64,000 bases of DNA from Ceratopteris richardii (lineage: Eukaryota > Streptophyta > Polypodiopsida > Polypodiales > Pteridaceae), in assembly GCA_020310875.1 (NCBI GenBank), contig CM035415.1, forward strand, positions 198,239,432 to 198,303,431, written 5' to 3'. Both the position numbers and the translations under genes were made by a program. Shown here in pieces: positions 1 to 9,849 of the stretch (the stretch's first letter is position 1; each line of letters opens with the position of its first letter). The notes beneath the pieces are model-generated. The model saw only the letters and a program-made list of their open reading frames with translations, was not told the DNA's origin and did no database searches.

Positions 1-2
1 TA

Positions 3-983
3 ATGGAGAGGCTAGAATATTTGATTGAAAGCAAAGAGAAAAAGGATCAGTCTAGGAACCCTATTGTCCCAGAGACACAGGAAAGGAATGCACCATCCCT
101 GTCTCAAGTACCCAATACAGAAAGTCAAGACAATTTGTCTTCCATACATAGGTACTCACATGAATTTTTGAGAGAAATACAAGAAGAGAAATGGAGAAAA
201 GAACAAGGAACTCATCCTCCTATTCAAGAAATAGACGACTTGCAGGAACAATTTCCCCAAGACATCCCCTCTATATACGATGATGTAGAGGTGGAACAAT
301 TGAGTGAACCCACAGGATTTGAACCTAATTCTTTACAAGAATTACCTCAGTTCACAGGACCTTGGGAAGCAAAGTCTATTAGTATGAGAGCACACACGAT
401 AATAGTGAGGAATGAAGAATCAGTGATCCCTAGGAACACGGAAGTGATCAAGAATACCAAAGTTCAGTGTAATCTCACTCTGGAGGAATTGTTAAAGGTA
501 AAACCAGAATTGTGGAAGCATGTAGCAAATCAATTCCCTGAGCTTGCTACCACACCCTCTCAGATAGGATCACATGGGAAGGTACCAGAGATACCCGTGG
601 AAAAGATTGGAGACGTAAGCGAAGGAGAGGAAGGTAACACATATCTTCCAATAACCCATCAGGGCTACACCACGAAAGCCATCTTAGATTCAGGAGCCGG
701 CGTAGCCATCGCTACCACCGCTTTGTGGAAACGTTGGGGTAAGCCAACACTCAGACCCACCAGGATGAAACTACAAATGGCTGATGGACACATAGAAAAA
801 CCATTAGGCTTACTAGAAGGCATATCTCTCACCACTTGTGGTGTAGAATTTGAGCATACCTTCGCCATTTGTGACTTTGCGAAAAATCGTGCTTATGAGA
901 TGATATTGGGACGACCATTCATGCGCCAGTTGCAAATTGTACAAGATTGGGGAACTAATTCTTTGTATTTGCAACATTTATGA
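3..983 (+). CDS. gag C-terminus and aspartic protease part of the gypsy element
   Basis: The first two thirds are hydrophilic and rich in Glu and Gln, as expected for the tail of gag. The last third is a retroviral-type aspartic protease: the catalytic DSGAG lies near residue 229 and the second-half signature ILGRPFM near residue 300. In such elements the protease cleaves the polyprotein during particle assembly. It lies directly upstream of the reverse transcriptase part in the same reading frame. The beginning of this polypeptide is outside the window, so the first methionine should not be taken as the real start. The protease call is firm; the gag call is by position only. Confidence 0.8.
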   Translation: MERLEYLIESKEKKDQSRNPIVPETQERNAPSLSQVPNTESQDNLSSIHRYSHEFLREIQEEKWRKEQGTHPPIQEIDDLQEQFPQDIPSIYDDVEVEQLSEPTGFEPNSLQELPQFTGPWEAKSISMRAHTIIVRNEESVIPRNTEVIKNTKVQCNLTLEELLKVKPELWKHVANQFPELATTPSQIGSHGKVPEIPVEKIGDVSEGEEGNTYLPITHQGYTTKAILDSGAGVAIATTALWKRWGKPTLRPTRMKLQMADGHIEKPLGLLEGISLTTCGVEFEHTFAICDFAKNRAYEMILGRPFMRQLQIVQDWGTNSLYLQHL

Positions 984-3185
984 GTGACTACCAAAGTCAA
1001 TCTTAAAGACTATTCACACAGAGATGTACCCCCAATACAATGGAATACCATCCATAAGACACCAGTAGAGACGGAATCTGTGCACTCATTAGAATTAGAT
1101 CCTTCTTGGTTGCATGAGGATACCCATTTATGGATGTGTAAAGTAGCCAAACAAGAGGAAGAACGATTAGAAGCAAGGACCTTAGGTGCAGAACAACATC
1201 CACGAACCCTTCAAGATCCAGCATATGCACCTGTAGTATTCCCAGACGAAGAGTTTGAACCCCATGGTTGGGCGGAAATCCTAGCAACCATGGATGTAGC
1301 CATCAATGAAGAACAATGGACACCCCACTGTGACGAGGATGGCTATGACATTTCAGTTTTCATGATAGAGCCAATCATGTGCGATGCGATTTTAGAAGAA
1401 TGTGAACCTAACACTGATGCATTTGAGGATGCAAGCGATTTTGATTTAGAATCAATTATCATGGATTCACCCTTTGCATCAGAGGAAGAATATTTTTTCG
1501 AGGTAGAGACTCACCCTCAGAGACACGAGGAAATTACGAACGAGGTGAGGTTAGCCACTCAAGTGACTACCAAGAGTGAAGGTAAGAAAAGAAAGAAGAA
1601 AGCAACCATGTCAGAAAAAGAAGAATCTTTATTTGAAGTACCCGAGAACTTCAAGAAATATGAAATCGAAGATAGAAGAATCATGGTACAAATGCCTAAT
1701 AGAAAGGTGAATGACGGACAAGTATACGATAACCGAGAGAAAACCAAGAAAGTAATAGTTGCCATAGAAGGAGAAGAAGAAAAATGCACATACATAGGGC
1801 ATGATTTGACGACTGAAGAAGAAGAAGAGTTAGTTGCCCTATTGCGCGAATATAGAGATGTTTTTGCTTGGAGTTACAAAGATTTGAAAGGAGTAGATCC
1901 AGATATATGTTCTCATAGAATCCCTATGACTCCAGATGCAAAACCTACGAAACAGAAACCGTACACGTATAACGATAACTACGCTGCGAAGATTAAGGAG
2001 GAGATAGATCGATTGATAGAAGCAGGATTCATTTACGAAATTGAGCATACCGAATGGGTATCCCCCATTGTGGTCGTGCCCAAGAAGAATGGAAAATTGC
2101 GTGTGTGTATTAACCTTAAAAAAATTAATGCCGCCACGATTAGAGACAGTTATCCTCTTCCTATCACAGCACATCTATTGGAAAGAGTTGCGGGCAAGGA
2201 AGTCTACAGCTTTCTTGATGGTTTTTCAGGCTATAATCAAGTAGCCATTGCTCCAGAAGACCAACACAAGACGGCTTTTGCCACTGAATGGGGCATATTT
2301 GCATTTCGTGTGATGCCATTTGGCTTAACAAATGCACCCGCCACTTTCCAGCGACTCATGTGTCATGTTTTTAAGGAATTCTTACGCAAGAGCTTGGAAG
2401 TTTATGTCGATGACTTATGTGCTCATTCAAATGTAAGACAGACACATATTCCAGAGTTAAGACAAATATTTGACAAATGTCGAGAATATCAGGTTTGTTT
2501 GAACCCAGAAAAATGCGTTTTCATGGTCAGACAAGGCAAAATTCTAGGACACATTGTGTCAAAAAATGGAATCTCTACGGATGAGGAAAAGGTGAAGGTA
2601 ATTGCGGATCTACCCAGACCAACTAATGTGAAAGAGGTACAGGCATTTATGGGCCATTGCGGATATTATAGGAGATTCATACACATGTATGCAATCATAG
2701 CCAAGCCTTTGTACTCTCTTTTAACCAATTTTGAATGGACAGATGAATGTGAAAATTCATTCAATGAACTTAAACGACGTTTGTGCTCAGCACCTATATT
2801 GACAACCCCAGATTGGAGTAAGCCATTCCATGTACATGTGGATGCATCCAATTACGCCATAGGATGTGTGTTAGCACAACCCACGAATGAAGGTAACATA
2901 GATCTCCCCATAGCTTACGCGAGCAGACAATTGAACGCAGCAGAAAGAAATTACACCACTACGGAACGAGAAGGATTAGGGATGATCTACGCAGTAAAGA
3001 AGTTTAGGCACTACTTGTTGGCCAACAAATTCAAGTTCTTTACAGATCATCAAGCACTATTGTATCTAGTCAACAAACCATGTAACACAGGACGACTAAT
3101 ACGTTGGTTTCTATTACTCATGGAGTATGATTTTGAAGTCGTAGTCAGGAAAGGAAAGACGCATCTTAGAGCTGACCACCTCTAA
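984..3185 (+). CDS. reverse transcriptase and RNase H part of the gypsy element
   Basis: The first 250 or so residues are an acidic linker. The reverse transcriptase follows, with the block TEWVSPIVVVPKKNGKLR, the FLDGFSGYNQ motif, MPFGLTNAPATFQRLM and the catalytic YVDD near residue 473. The RNase H domain begins near residue 610 (FHVHVDASNYAIGCVLAQ), with TEREGLG and the FTDHQALLYL block after it. Together these copy element RNA into DNA. All the usual gypsy RT blocks are present at normal spacing, and the domain is followed directly by the integrase part. The gypsy assignment is firm from both motif content and gene order. Confidence 0.9.
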   Translation: MTTKVNLKDYSHRDVPPIQWNTIHKTPVETESVHSLELDPSWLHEDTHLWMCKVAKQEEERLEARTLGAEQHPRTLQDPAYAPVVFPDEEFEPHGWAEILATMDVAINEEQWTPHCDEDGYDISVFMIEPIMCDAILEECEPNTDAFEDASDFDLESIIMDSPFASEEEYFFEVETHPQRHEEITNEVRLATQVTTKSEGKKRKKKATMSEKEESLFEVPENFKKYEIEDRRIMVQMPNRKVNDGQVYDNREKTKKVIVAIEGEEEKCTYIGHDLTTEEEEELVALLREYRDVFAWSYKDLKGVDPDICSHRIPMTPDAKPTKQKPYTYNDNYAAKIKEEIDRLIEAGFIYEIEHTEWVSPIVVVPKKNGKLRVCINLKKINAATIRDSYPLPITAHLLERVAGKEVYSFLDGFSGYNQVAIAPEDQHKTAFATEWGIFAFRVMPFGLTNAPATFQRLMCHVFKEFLRKSLEVYVDDLCAHSNVRQTHIPELRQIFDKCREYQVCLNPEKCVFMVRQGKILGHIVSKNGISTDEEKVKVIADLPRPTNVKEVQAFMGHCGYYRRFIHMYAIIAKPLYSLLTNFEWTDECENSFNELKRRLCSAPILTTPDWSKPFHVHVDASNYAIGCVLAQPTNEGNIDLPIAYASRQLNAAERNYTTTEREGLGMIYAVKKFRHYLLANKFKFFTDHQALLYLVNKPCNTGRLIRWFLLLMEYDFEVVVRKGKTHLRADHL

Positions 3186-3243
3186 AAGATTAACCTCAGG
3201 AGAAGCTCCTCAAGGAGTAGCGGATGATCTACCAGATGCATAC

Positions 3244-5127
3244 TTGTTTAACCTTGAGATAGCACCAGAATGGGCTAAGCCTATAGTCCCTATTCTGACA
3301 TACGGACCCAAGAATCCTAGGATAGAGATCAAAGAAGGAGAGATTACCAAGTCTCAGAGATACCAAATAATGGCAGGAAGCATATATAAACAGGATAATC
3401 AAAAGATTCTTGCTTGTTGTGTAGATGAATCAGAACATGCAAATTGGTTGCAATTAGCACATGTAGGTGCATTAAAGCAACATCATTCAAAACATCAAAC
3501 ACTACAGACTCTGCATAGATTAGGAGTATATTGGCCTTCTATGGAAGCAGATGTCTACAAATTGTGTAAGGAATGCAATGTTTGCTGTGAAAGACCACCA
3601 GTAGAGCATGCGACATTATATCATGTGTCTCTCACACCAGACTGGAGTGAACCTTTAGTGACATACTTAAGGACGAACACATTCCCTCAAGGCATGACCT
3701 TAGCTCGACAACGTAGTCTAGAGCAGGAAGCTCACGACTTTTCACTTATTGGCGATAATCTATACAAAAGAGGACGAGATGGATATCTAAGACAATGTGT
3801 TCATGAGAGCGATTATCTGAGCATACTAGAGACTGCACACCAAGGTGTTGCAGGAGGTCATTTTGGACCCGATAGGATAATCAAAGCCATCCTCTTTGCA
3901 AGATTATGGTGGCCCACTCTTCACATGGATGCACATACCTATGTAAAGAGATGTGACGTGTGCCAAAGAACTCAGTTTCCTACTCGCAGAGATGAAATGC
4001 CATTGAAACCCATGATGGGCGGACGTGCCTTTTCAAAGTGGGGTATAGACTTTGTAGGACCCATCAACCCCCCTGCAAAAGGTACACATGCGGAATACAT
4101 TATTGTTGCCACAGATTATCTAACCAAATGGGTAGAGGCAAAAGCCACAAAAAAGAATGATGCACACACAATTGCAAAATTCTTATTTGAAAATGTCTTT
4201 ACAAGATATGGATTGCCTATAGAGTTAGTGAGCGATCGAGGCACTCACTTTCTAAACCAAGTCATTGAATATTTGTTACAGGATTTTATGGTGATTCACA
4301 AGAAATCTGCACCATATCATCCTCAGTCCAATGGTCAGGCTGAAAGCACTAACAAGATACTTTGTACCGTACTGACGAAACTCGTGAACAACAAACGTTC
4401 AGATTGGGACAAACAGTTACACCACGCTGTTTGGGCATATCGAGTGGCCTACAAGACCGTACTCAATGCAACTCCCTTTCAGATGGTTTTTGGTCAGAAT
4501 GCAGTGCTTCCTTTGGACTTCTTGATACCGACCCTTAAGGTTGCACAAGAACATCAGTGGACCGGCCATGAATTATCAGCGAGAATAATGGACTTGGAAC
4601 GATTAGGAGAAACCAGGCTGAAAGCAGTAGCAGGAATATACGCAGCGAAGAAGCGACAGAAAGCATATTTTGATGCACATGTGAAAGATAAAGGTTTAAA
4701 AGAAGGAGATTTAGTTCTAGTGTATACGCTGAAACAGCACGCACGGAAGTTAGAAAAGCGAGGTTATGGACCTATGATCATTAACAGACTTTCAACAAGT
4801 GGAGCAGTACAGTTAGCCACCTTAGAAGGAGATATAATGCCTAATTACATTAGTGGCTGTAGAGTCAGGTTATATCAAGAACCTCTTACTGAGGATATGC
4901 TTAGACGACTCACATTGGCAAAGAAGCGTAAGGAGGAAGAAAATAGAATACGAGCTGAAGCTCAGGCAGAAGCCATAGAACGCATTAAGCGCATGAAGCT
5001 AAGAAGACAAGGACTAGGGAGAGAACATTATAACCATCTGGAAACATCACCCAGATATCCCATGGCCATGTGTCAAGTAAAGTCAACCACTCATCCTAGC
5101 ATAGTGGACAGGTTACAGTTAGGCTAG
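3244..5127 (+). CDS. integrase part of the gypsy element, with two zinc-binding modules
   Basis: Integrase inserts the DNA copy into the host chromosome. Two His-His-Cys-Cys-like modules are visible. The first, about residues 72-122, contains LHRLGVYWPSMEADVYKLCK. The second, about 198-248, contains ARLWWPTLHMDAHTYVKRC and looks like the standard gypsy integrase N-terminus. The catalytic core follows, with acidic residues in GIDFVGP (about 268), SDRGTHF (about 330) and GQAEST (about 367). The C-terminal part is basic and ends in a Lys/Glu/Arg-rich helix. I see no chromodomain. The doubled zinc module is unusual and is treated as a finding. Confidence 0.88.
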   Translation: MFNLEIAPEWAKPIVPILTYGPKNPRIEIKEGEITKSQRYQIMAGSIYKQDNQKILACCVDESEHANWLQLAHVGALKQHHSKHQTLQTLHRLGVYWPSMEADVYKLCKECNVCCERPPVEHATLYHVSLTPDWSEPLVTYLRTNTFPQGMTLARQRSLEQEAHDFSLIGDNLYKRGRDGYLRQCVHESDYLSILETAHQGVAGGHFGPDRIIKAILFARLWWPTLHMDAHTYVKRCDVCQRTQFPTRRDEMPLKPMMGGRAFSKWGIDFVGPINPPAKGTHAEYIIVATDYLTKWVEAKATKKNDAHTIAKFLFENVFTRYGLPIELVSDRGTHFLNQVIEYLLQDFMVIHKKSAPYHPQSNGQAESTNKILCTVLTKLVNNKRSDWDKQLHHAVWAYRVAYKTVLNATPFQMVFGQNAVLPLDFLIPTLKVAQEHQWTGHELSARIMDLERLGETRLKAVAGIYAAKKRQKAYFDAHVKDKGLKEGDLVLVYTLKQHARKLEKRGYGPMIINRLSTSGAVQLATLEGDIMPNYISGCRVRLYQEPLTEDMLRRLTLAKKRKEEENRIRAEAQAEAIERIKRMKLRRQGLGREHYNHLETSPRYPMAMCQVKSTTHPSIVDRLQLG

Positions 5128-6473
5128 AGCACGGCAACCCTTGCCAAGAACTCAGGGCTCTAATTGACTCAGGTGTTGCGACTAGTGCGATTAGATGGTC
5201 CCACTATAAGGATTCAGGAATAGAAATGCGGCCAATTGAGGCATACCTCATAGGCTTAGGAGGCATGGAAACCCCTTGCATGGGTGAGGTGGACCTTCCT
5301 ATCCTCATTAAGGATATGACCATGACAGTGAAGCTACTAGTGTGCCATGATGACGACCTGATAGAACCCCTAATCCTTGGCCAAGATTGGCTATACGATC
5401 ACTCAGTGGACTTAAATCTTAGACAAGGCTCCTTACAGATGGGAACCTTAGAGCAGAAGCAAGTGATACCGCTTGACTTCCCTAATGGTATTCCGATTGA
5501 AGTTTGTAACCCTAGACCCCATGAAATGCATGCAACGGAAGACCGGAAGATCTTTAATCAGACCAGTCACGTTACGTCTACACCAACCCACTCGGGCTTG
5601 GCTATGGACAGTTGTCAATCAGAAGGACGACAGGAGATCTTCCCTGGGACTTCCTGCAAACTAGAAGGGGCAGCTACCCAACCGCTAGGGCAGATGGACA
5701 CAATCAGCGGTCAGGTGGGTTGCATCAGCGACCAAATGAGCACGACACCCTGCGGTGCTCATCCTTCCAAACTTGTTGCGGACTGGCCTAGATTAAAGTT
5801 AAAGAACGAATCACTTCCTAATGGGCAGGTCACGCAAGTGTTGGATCTCCCTTCTTTTCCAAAGCAGAGCGTCCATCCGACCTCTCAACCTCAACCACAA
5901 CAAAGTCAACCACGACGAAGGAACCCAGACCGACGGCAGTATCAGAAGACACAACACGGAAAGCAATCTAGGCCACCCAAAGGAAGCGGCACCAGACAAA
6001 TATGGGTGCCAAAAGGACAAAAAGCACCGAAGAACTCCAACCAAGCAGAGATCGACAAGCAAGAGGCAGGGCAGAAACAGAATCAGTATCCACCATCCCC
6101 TCGACCTTCTTCTACAGGTCCGAGCATTCGACAAATTTGGATCGCCAAGAAATATCTTACCCATAGACCCACACCCACGCAGATTTGGGTACCCAAACCA
6201 TGTATCATAGCTCAACCCTTAAACCATGTAATATATACCCCTCACAAATCTTTCCATCCCTCAATACCACCACACCCGATACTACCTTTTGCCCCTCAGC
6301 AGAAACCCACCACCCACTCAAAGACTCTTAGGAAATGGATACCGAAGCGTGTCCAACCGTCTTCCCCTAACCCATTGTCTAACTACCCCCCGACTAACAT
6401 ACAACCTTGTAATAAATCACTAACCTTTAAACCTTGTATAAATTCACCCACCATCATCACACATCACTCATAA
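5128..6473 (+). CDS. accessory frame: second aspartic-protease-like fold and proline-rich tail
   Basis: Immediately after integrase, the translation carries IDSGVATSAIRW and, about 75 residues later, EPLILGQDWLYD. This is the DSG plus ILGxDWL pair of a retroviral-type protease or a protease-like fold. The remainder is rich in Pro, Gln, Ser and Lys and carries four copies of a short motif of the form (Q/K)-(I)-W-(V/I)-(P/A)-K at roughly 6000, 6133, 6181 and 6330. Such Pro/Gln/Lys-rich tails often bind nucleic acid, but that is only inference. No signal peptide or membrane segment is evident, so I do not call it an envelope protein. The motifs can be read directly; the function is unknown. Confidence 0.6.
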
Positions 6474-6703
6474 TCTCATCTCATCAAGAAATGTATGCAT
6501 AATCTGAAACGTGTAGGTGTCTAGAGACCTGCACTAGTGCTGCAAGAAGCATTGCATCCATCACATCACAGCACTTGTCTACACGGGTTACGCATCAGTT
6601 ATGGAAAGGGATTGCGGTCTCACTTTAATGGGATCATAATTAATTTCCATGCTAATGTGTTAATCTTTTGTAGCAGATCTTTCTCCTTAGCGCATCAGTC
6701 ATC

Positions 6704-8317
6704 ATGCAAACCGACGAAGGACCATCAGAAGCAGGCCCCAGCGTAGCTGCAGTGCCCCTCAACGTTTTACGAGCAGAATCCCACCCGACTGCTCCACCAC
6801 CAGAATTCCAAGGATTTCCAGGGCCCATGCCGATCGATAACCCACCTATGGGCTACACAGAAAAGATACACCGTAACTCTCACTGGTTTCAGGGACTTGC
6901 AGGACCCTTAGCGGACGCGGATTTTATATTTGAATCTAATTTGACGTTTGATGACCGCACTTGGGGAAAATACCAATTCTTCTCCAGAGAGTTCGAAGGC
7001 CTACAGATTACCTAGGACTTAACTCATGTTTGGGCCAGAGCCGGCTTCACGGAGTATTTCAGTGATCCTCTGCCCAAACCTGACTTTTATAGGTGTTATT
7101 ATTTAATCACTACTTTGCTGGCCTCAGAGAATAAGGATATCCCAGGAACTTTTATTTTACCCTCTTTAGTGGATGATCCACCCTACAAAAGATTTTATCT
7201 TTCGAAGGATTTAATCAGAGCTGCCCTCAAGATTCATGGAACCCACACACCCACAGATCGAGAAAGATTAGTTCCAGACCCTATGAAACGTGGGGATGTC
7301 ACTAAGTGGGAGGAGATCTCAGCAATTACACCTGAGCTGTCAAAGCCGCTACGGATATGCATGCAACATTTTGCATTCCCCGCTCAGGACAGATTCACCA
7401 TGCCACATAAAAGAATATGGTTTGGATTGTACTTAGCCTGTACCGGACCTCAGATTGTCGATCTGGCGAGCTGGATCATTGATCAAATGTATTTGGCACC
7501 ATACAGATGGGAACGAAAGAAAGTGCTTAATGGATGTTGTGCGCTGACAAGAATTGTTTATATGTGCTTGGCTTATGACTTGCCAATTGAACGTGCATTA
7601 ACAGGAGAAGAGCTGAAGGCATTCAAAGGAACGACGAAGAAAGCCAGGAAGCCTAGCAGAGCACGGGCAAGTAAGCGCATGAGAGGCACTATTCCTTGCC
7701 TTCAAGTGCCAGAGTCACCATCACCACAACCCTCTCCAGAGCGATCACCGACAGAAGCCGCTCCCACAGTACAACCCATTCGAATAAGATTATCTCGACC
7801 AGTGGTAACGGAGGGCACTACTAGTACCGTTGCACCTCAGGCAGCTACAACCACAGAACCCACCACCACGACAGCAGAAGCTCCCACCACTATTGGTGCG
7901 GAAGCCTTTTCTTTCCCACTACCACACATGGAGGCAGAACCAATAAACACAACATTCGATTTTGAAATGCCTGATGCATTCTCCAATGAGTTCCAGTTTT
8001 CAGAGGCACAAATGTTCTCTCAAGAGTTTGAAAGGCCGAGTTACCCTACCACACCGCGGGATCAGCCACAGGGACAAGTGGTATCTAGCTCTGATGATGA
8101 AAGAACAGCCACCGATGACGATGAAGGTGACGATGAAGCCAGCCAAGGCAGTATGATTCCCAAGAACAAGGACAGACAGACGGCCAAGGCCAACAAACCG
8201 ATGCACACGGTGACACCAGCACGCATGAAGAGGAGACTTTCGAAGCAGCAGCTTACACGTTGGCAATCAAGAAATTATATCGTACAATGGAGAAAGTCTG
8301 GGCACGGAAGAAATTGA
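6704..8317 (+). other. accessory coding region of the gypsy element, function unknown
   Basis: This stretch of the extra block reads as a globular, mixed-composition protein region for about 300 residues (for example KRIWFGLYLACTGPQIVDL and KVLNGCCALTRIVYMCLAYD). A basic cluster follows, KKARKPSRARASKRMRG, which could serve as a nuclear localisation signal or bind nucleic acid. Next come Thr/Pro/Ala-rich and acidic Ser/Asp-rich segments. It lies downstream of integrase, where plant Tat and Athila elements carry additional frames. I do not recognise a named domain. It might be a second structural, gag-like protein, given the globular-then-basic layout, but that is speculative. Confidence 0.45.
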
Positions 8318-9747
8318 CTGAAGAAGAGAGCCAAACCATAATCGAACAAGAACTCGTCTCCGGAGGGTTTGAAGAAGTCTACATCAGAGGGTTCAGAGAA
8401 CTGGTCAAATCCATTGGCCCGGTCGAAGCACTGAGATATTTACAAAGGAAGCCACTCCCCCAATATGACCCTCGCAGAGTTCGCCTGTTATCGAAGCCCG
8501 GTGAATATATTCGAGTTCCGATAGGTGCTCAATCATCCCACCAGGCGCAAGATGCACGCCTACGTCCGGAAAGATCCTTCACCGACGAAGCTATCCTAGT
8601 CGACTCCCCACCCCGTACTACCGTTGTACATACTACCACTATCCTTGAAATAACATCCACACCATCTACTCCTCTCTCACCTCATGTTTCACCAACCCAT
8701 CCTGTATCCCCTGCAAACCCACCTGCTCCTCCAACAGCCACACCAGTCCACGGCAACATAGCCACCGCCTTTGCCCTGCCCATTCATGCCACCATGCCCG
8801 CACCCACCCCACCTCGTCTACATGTTAACCCCTTCATCCCTTCATCCTTCCCATCTTTTCCCCCACCTTTAAGACACCCTTTCACCTTTCTAACCCCACT
8901 CACCTTCTCACCAGTTTCACCTCCCCAACCCACTATAACCCCTATTTCCCCTTTTCACCAAGCGGCTCCAACCATCCCCCCTGTAAATTACTCTACATTT
9001 GTAAATCTCGTCTTCACACCTACACAACCACCCACATACACACCGCTTTTCACAGTCACCGCACTTGACACGTCCAATGACATGGACATCTCACCACCCA
9101 CCGCACCAGCACCCACTCCACTCACAGCACCATCATATTTAGGTATGTCACAATTTTCCACGATCACCACTGCATCCACCTTCCCAACCCCATTCCCCAT
9201 TCCCGCTGCATCTACTTCCACTGCATCCTCACTTAGCACTCCATTACTATTATCGCCAACCATAGACACTGCACTTCAACAAATGTTCACATGCATGACA
9301 CAAGTACGAGATGAGTTTGCATCTCTTGGCAACAATTATCAACAGCTGCAGAGGACGACAAATGAATTACAGTCGCAGCTTAATTCACTATCAATCGAGA
9401 ATGCCTCTTTAAATACGCGATACCAAGAACTAAGAGAGGCATATCATAAGCTAGAGCTAGAAAGTGAAGAGAAAACAAAAGAAGCCACTGCTGATCTGGA
9501 CAACCTGCTTCGAGCCCAAACAATTAGGAACGCGACGCTGACCAGGAATATGGGCTTACTCAGGAGGCACCTAGCCGCAGCAAAAGAGGAGAACCAGAGA
9601 CTCCAAGAGCAGAATAGAGAGAATTTGGAAGCGACATTGGACCATCCAGAACAACCCTTAAGTCCTAGCAGATTCAAGGCAATCCCATCCGAATCGATGC
9701 AGATGTTGCTAGAGGATCACGTGAGATTGCTAGAGGACTATGATTGA
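8260..9747 (+). CDS. accessory frame with Pro/Thr-rich stretch and coiled coil
   Basis: The frame overlaps the end of the preceding accessory region. Residues about 1-95 are charged and mixed. Residues about 95-340 are very rich in Pro, Thr and Ser and look disordered. Residues about 345-480 form a long Gln/Glu/Leu heptad-type segment (QLQRTTNELQSQLNSL is typical) that should make a coiled coil, so the product probably oligomerises. No catalytic motif was seen. Position within the 3' accessory block marks it as an element gene rather than a host gene. Confidence 0.5.
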   Translation: MAIKKLYRTMEKVWARKKLTEEESQTIIEQELVSGGFEEVYIRGFRELVKSIGPVEALRYLQRKPLPQYDPRRVRLLSKPGEYIRVPIGAQSSHQAQDARLRPERSFTDEAILVDSPPRTTVVHTTTILEITSTPSTPLSPHVSPTHPVSPANPPAPPTATPVHGNIATAFALPIHATMPAPTPPRLHVNPFIPSSFPSFPPPLRHPFTFLTPLTFSPVSPPQPTITPISPFHQAAPTIPPVNYSTFVNLVFTPTQPPTYTPLFTVTALDTSNDMDISPPTAPAPTPLTAPSYLGMSQFSTITTASTFPTPFPIPAASTSTASSLSTPLLLSPTIDTALQQMFTCMTQVRDEFASLGNNYQQLQRTTNELQSQLNSLSIENASLNTRYQELREAYHKLELESEEKTKEATADLDNLLRAQTIRNATLTRNMGLLRRHLAAAKEENQRLQEQNRENLEATLDHPEQPLSPSRFKAIPSESMQMLLEDHVRLLEDYD

Positions 9748-9849
9748 ATGAACGAAGAGCATCAGAAGTTAAAAGAAGATCACAAGTTGCTATAGCTCAG
9801 AGAACCGGCACCACAACAAGCACAAGTAGCAGCAGAAGTACCAGAACCT

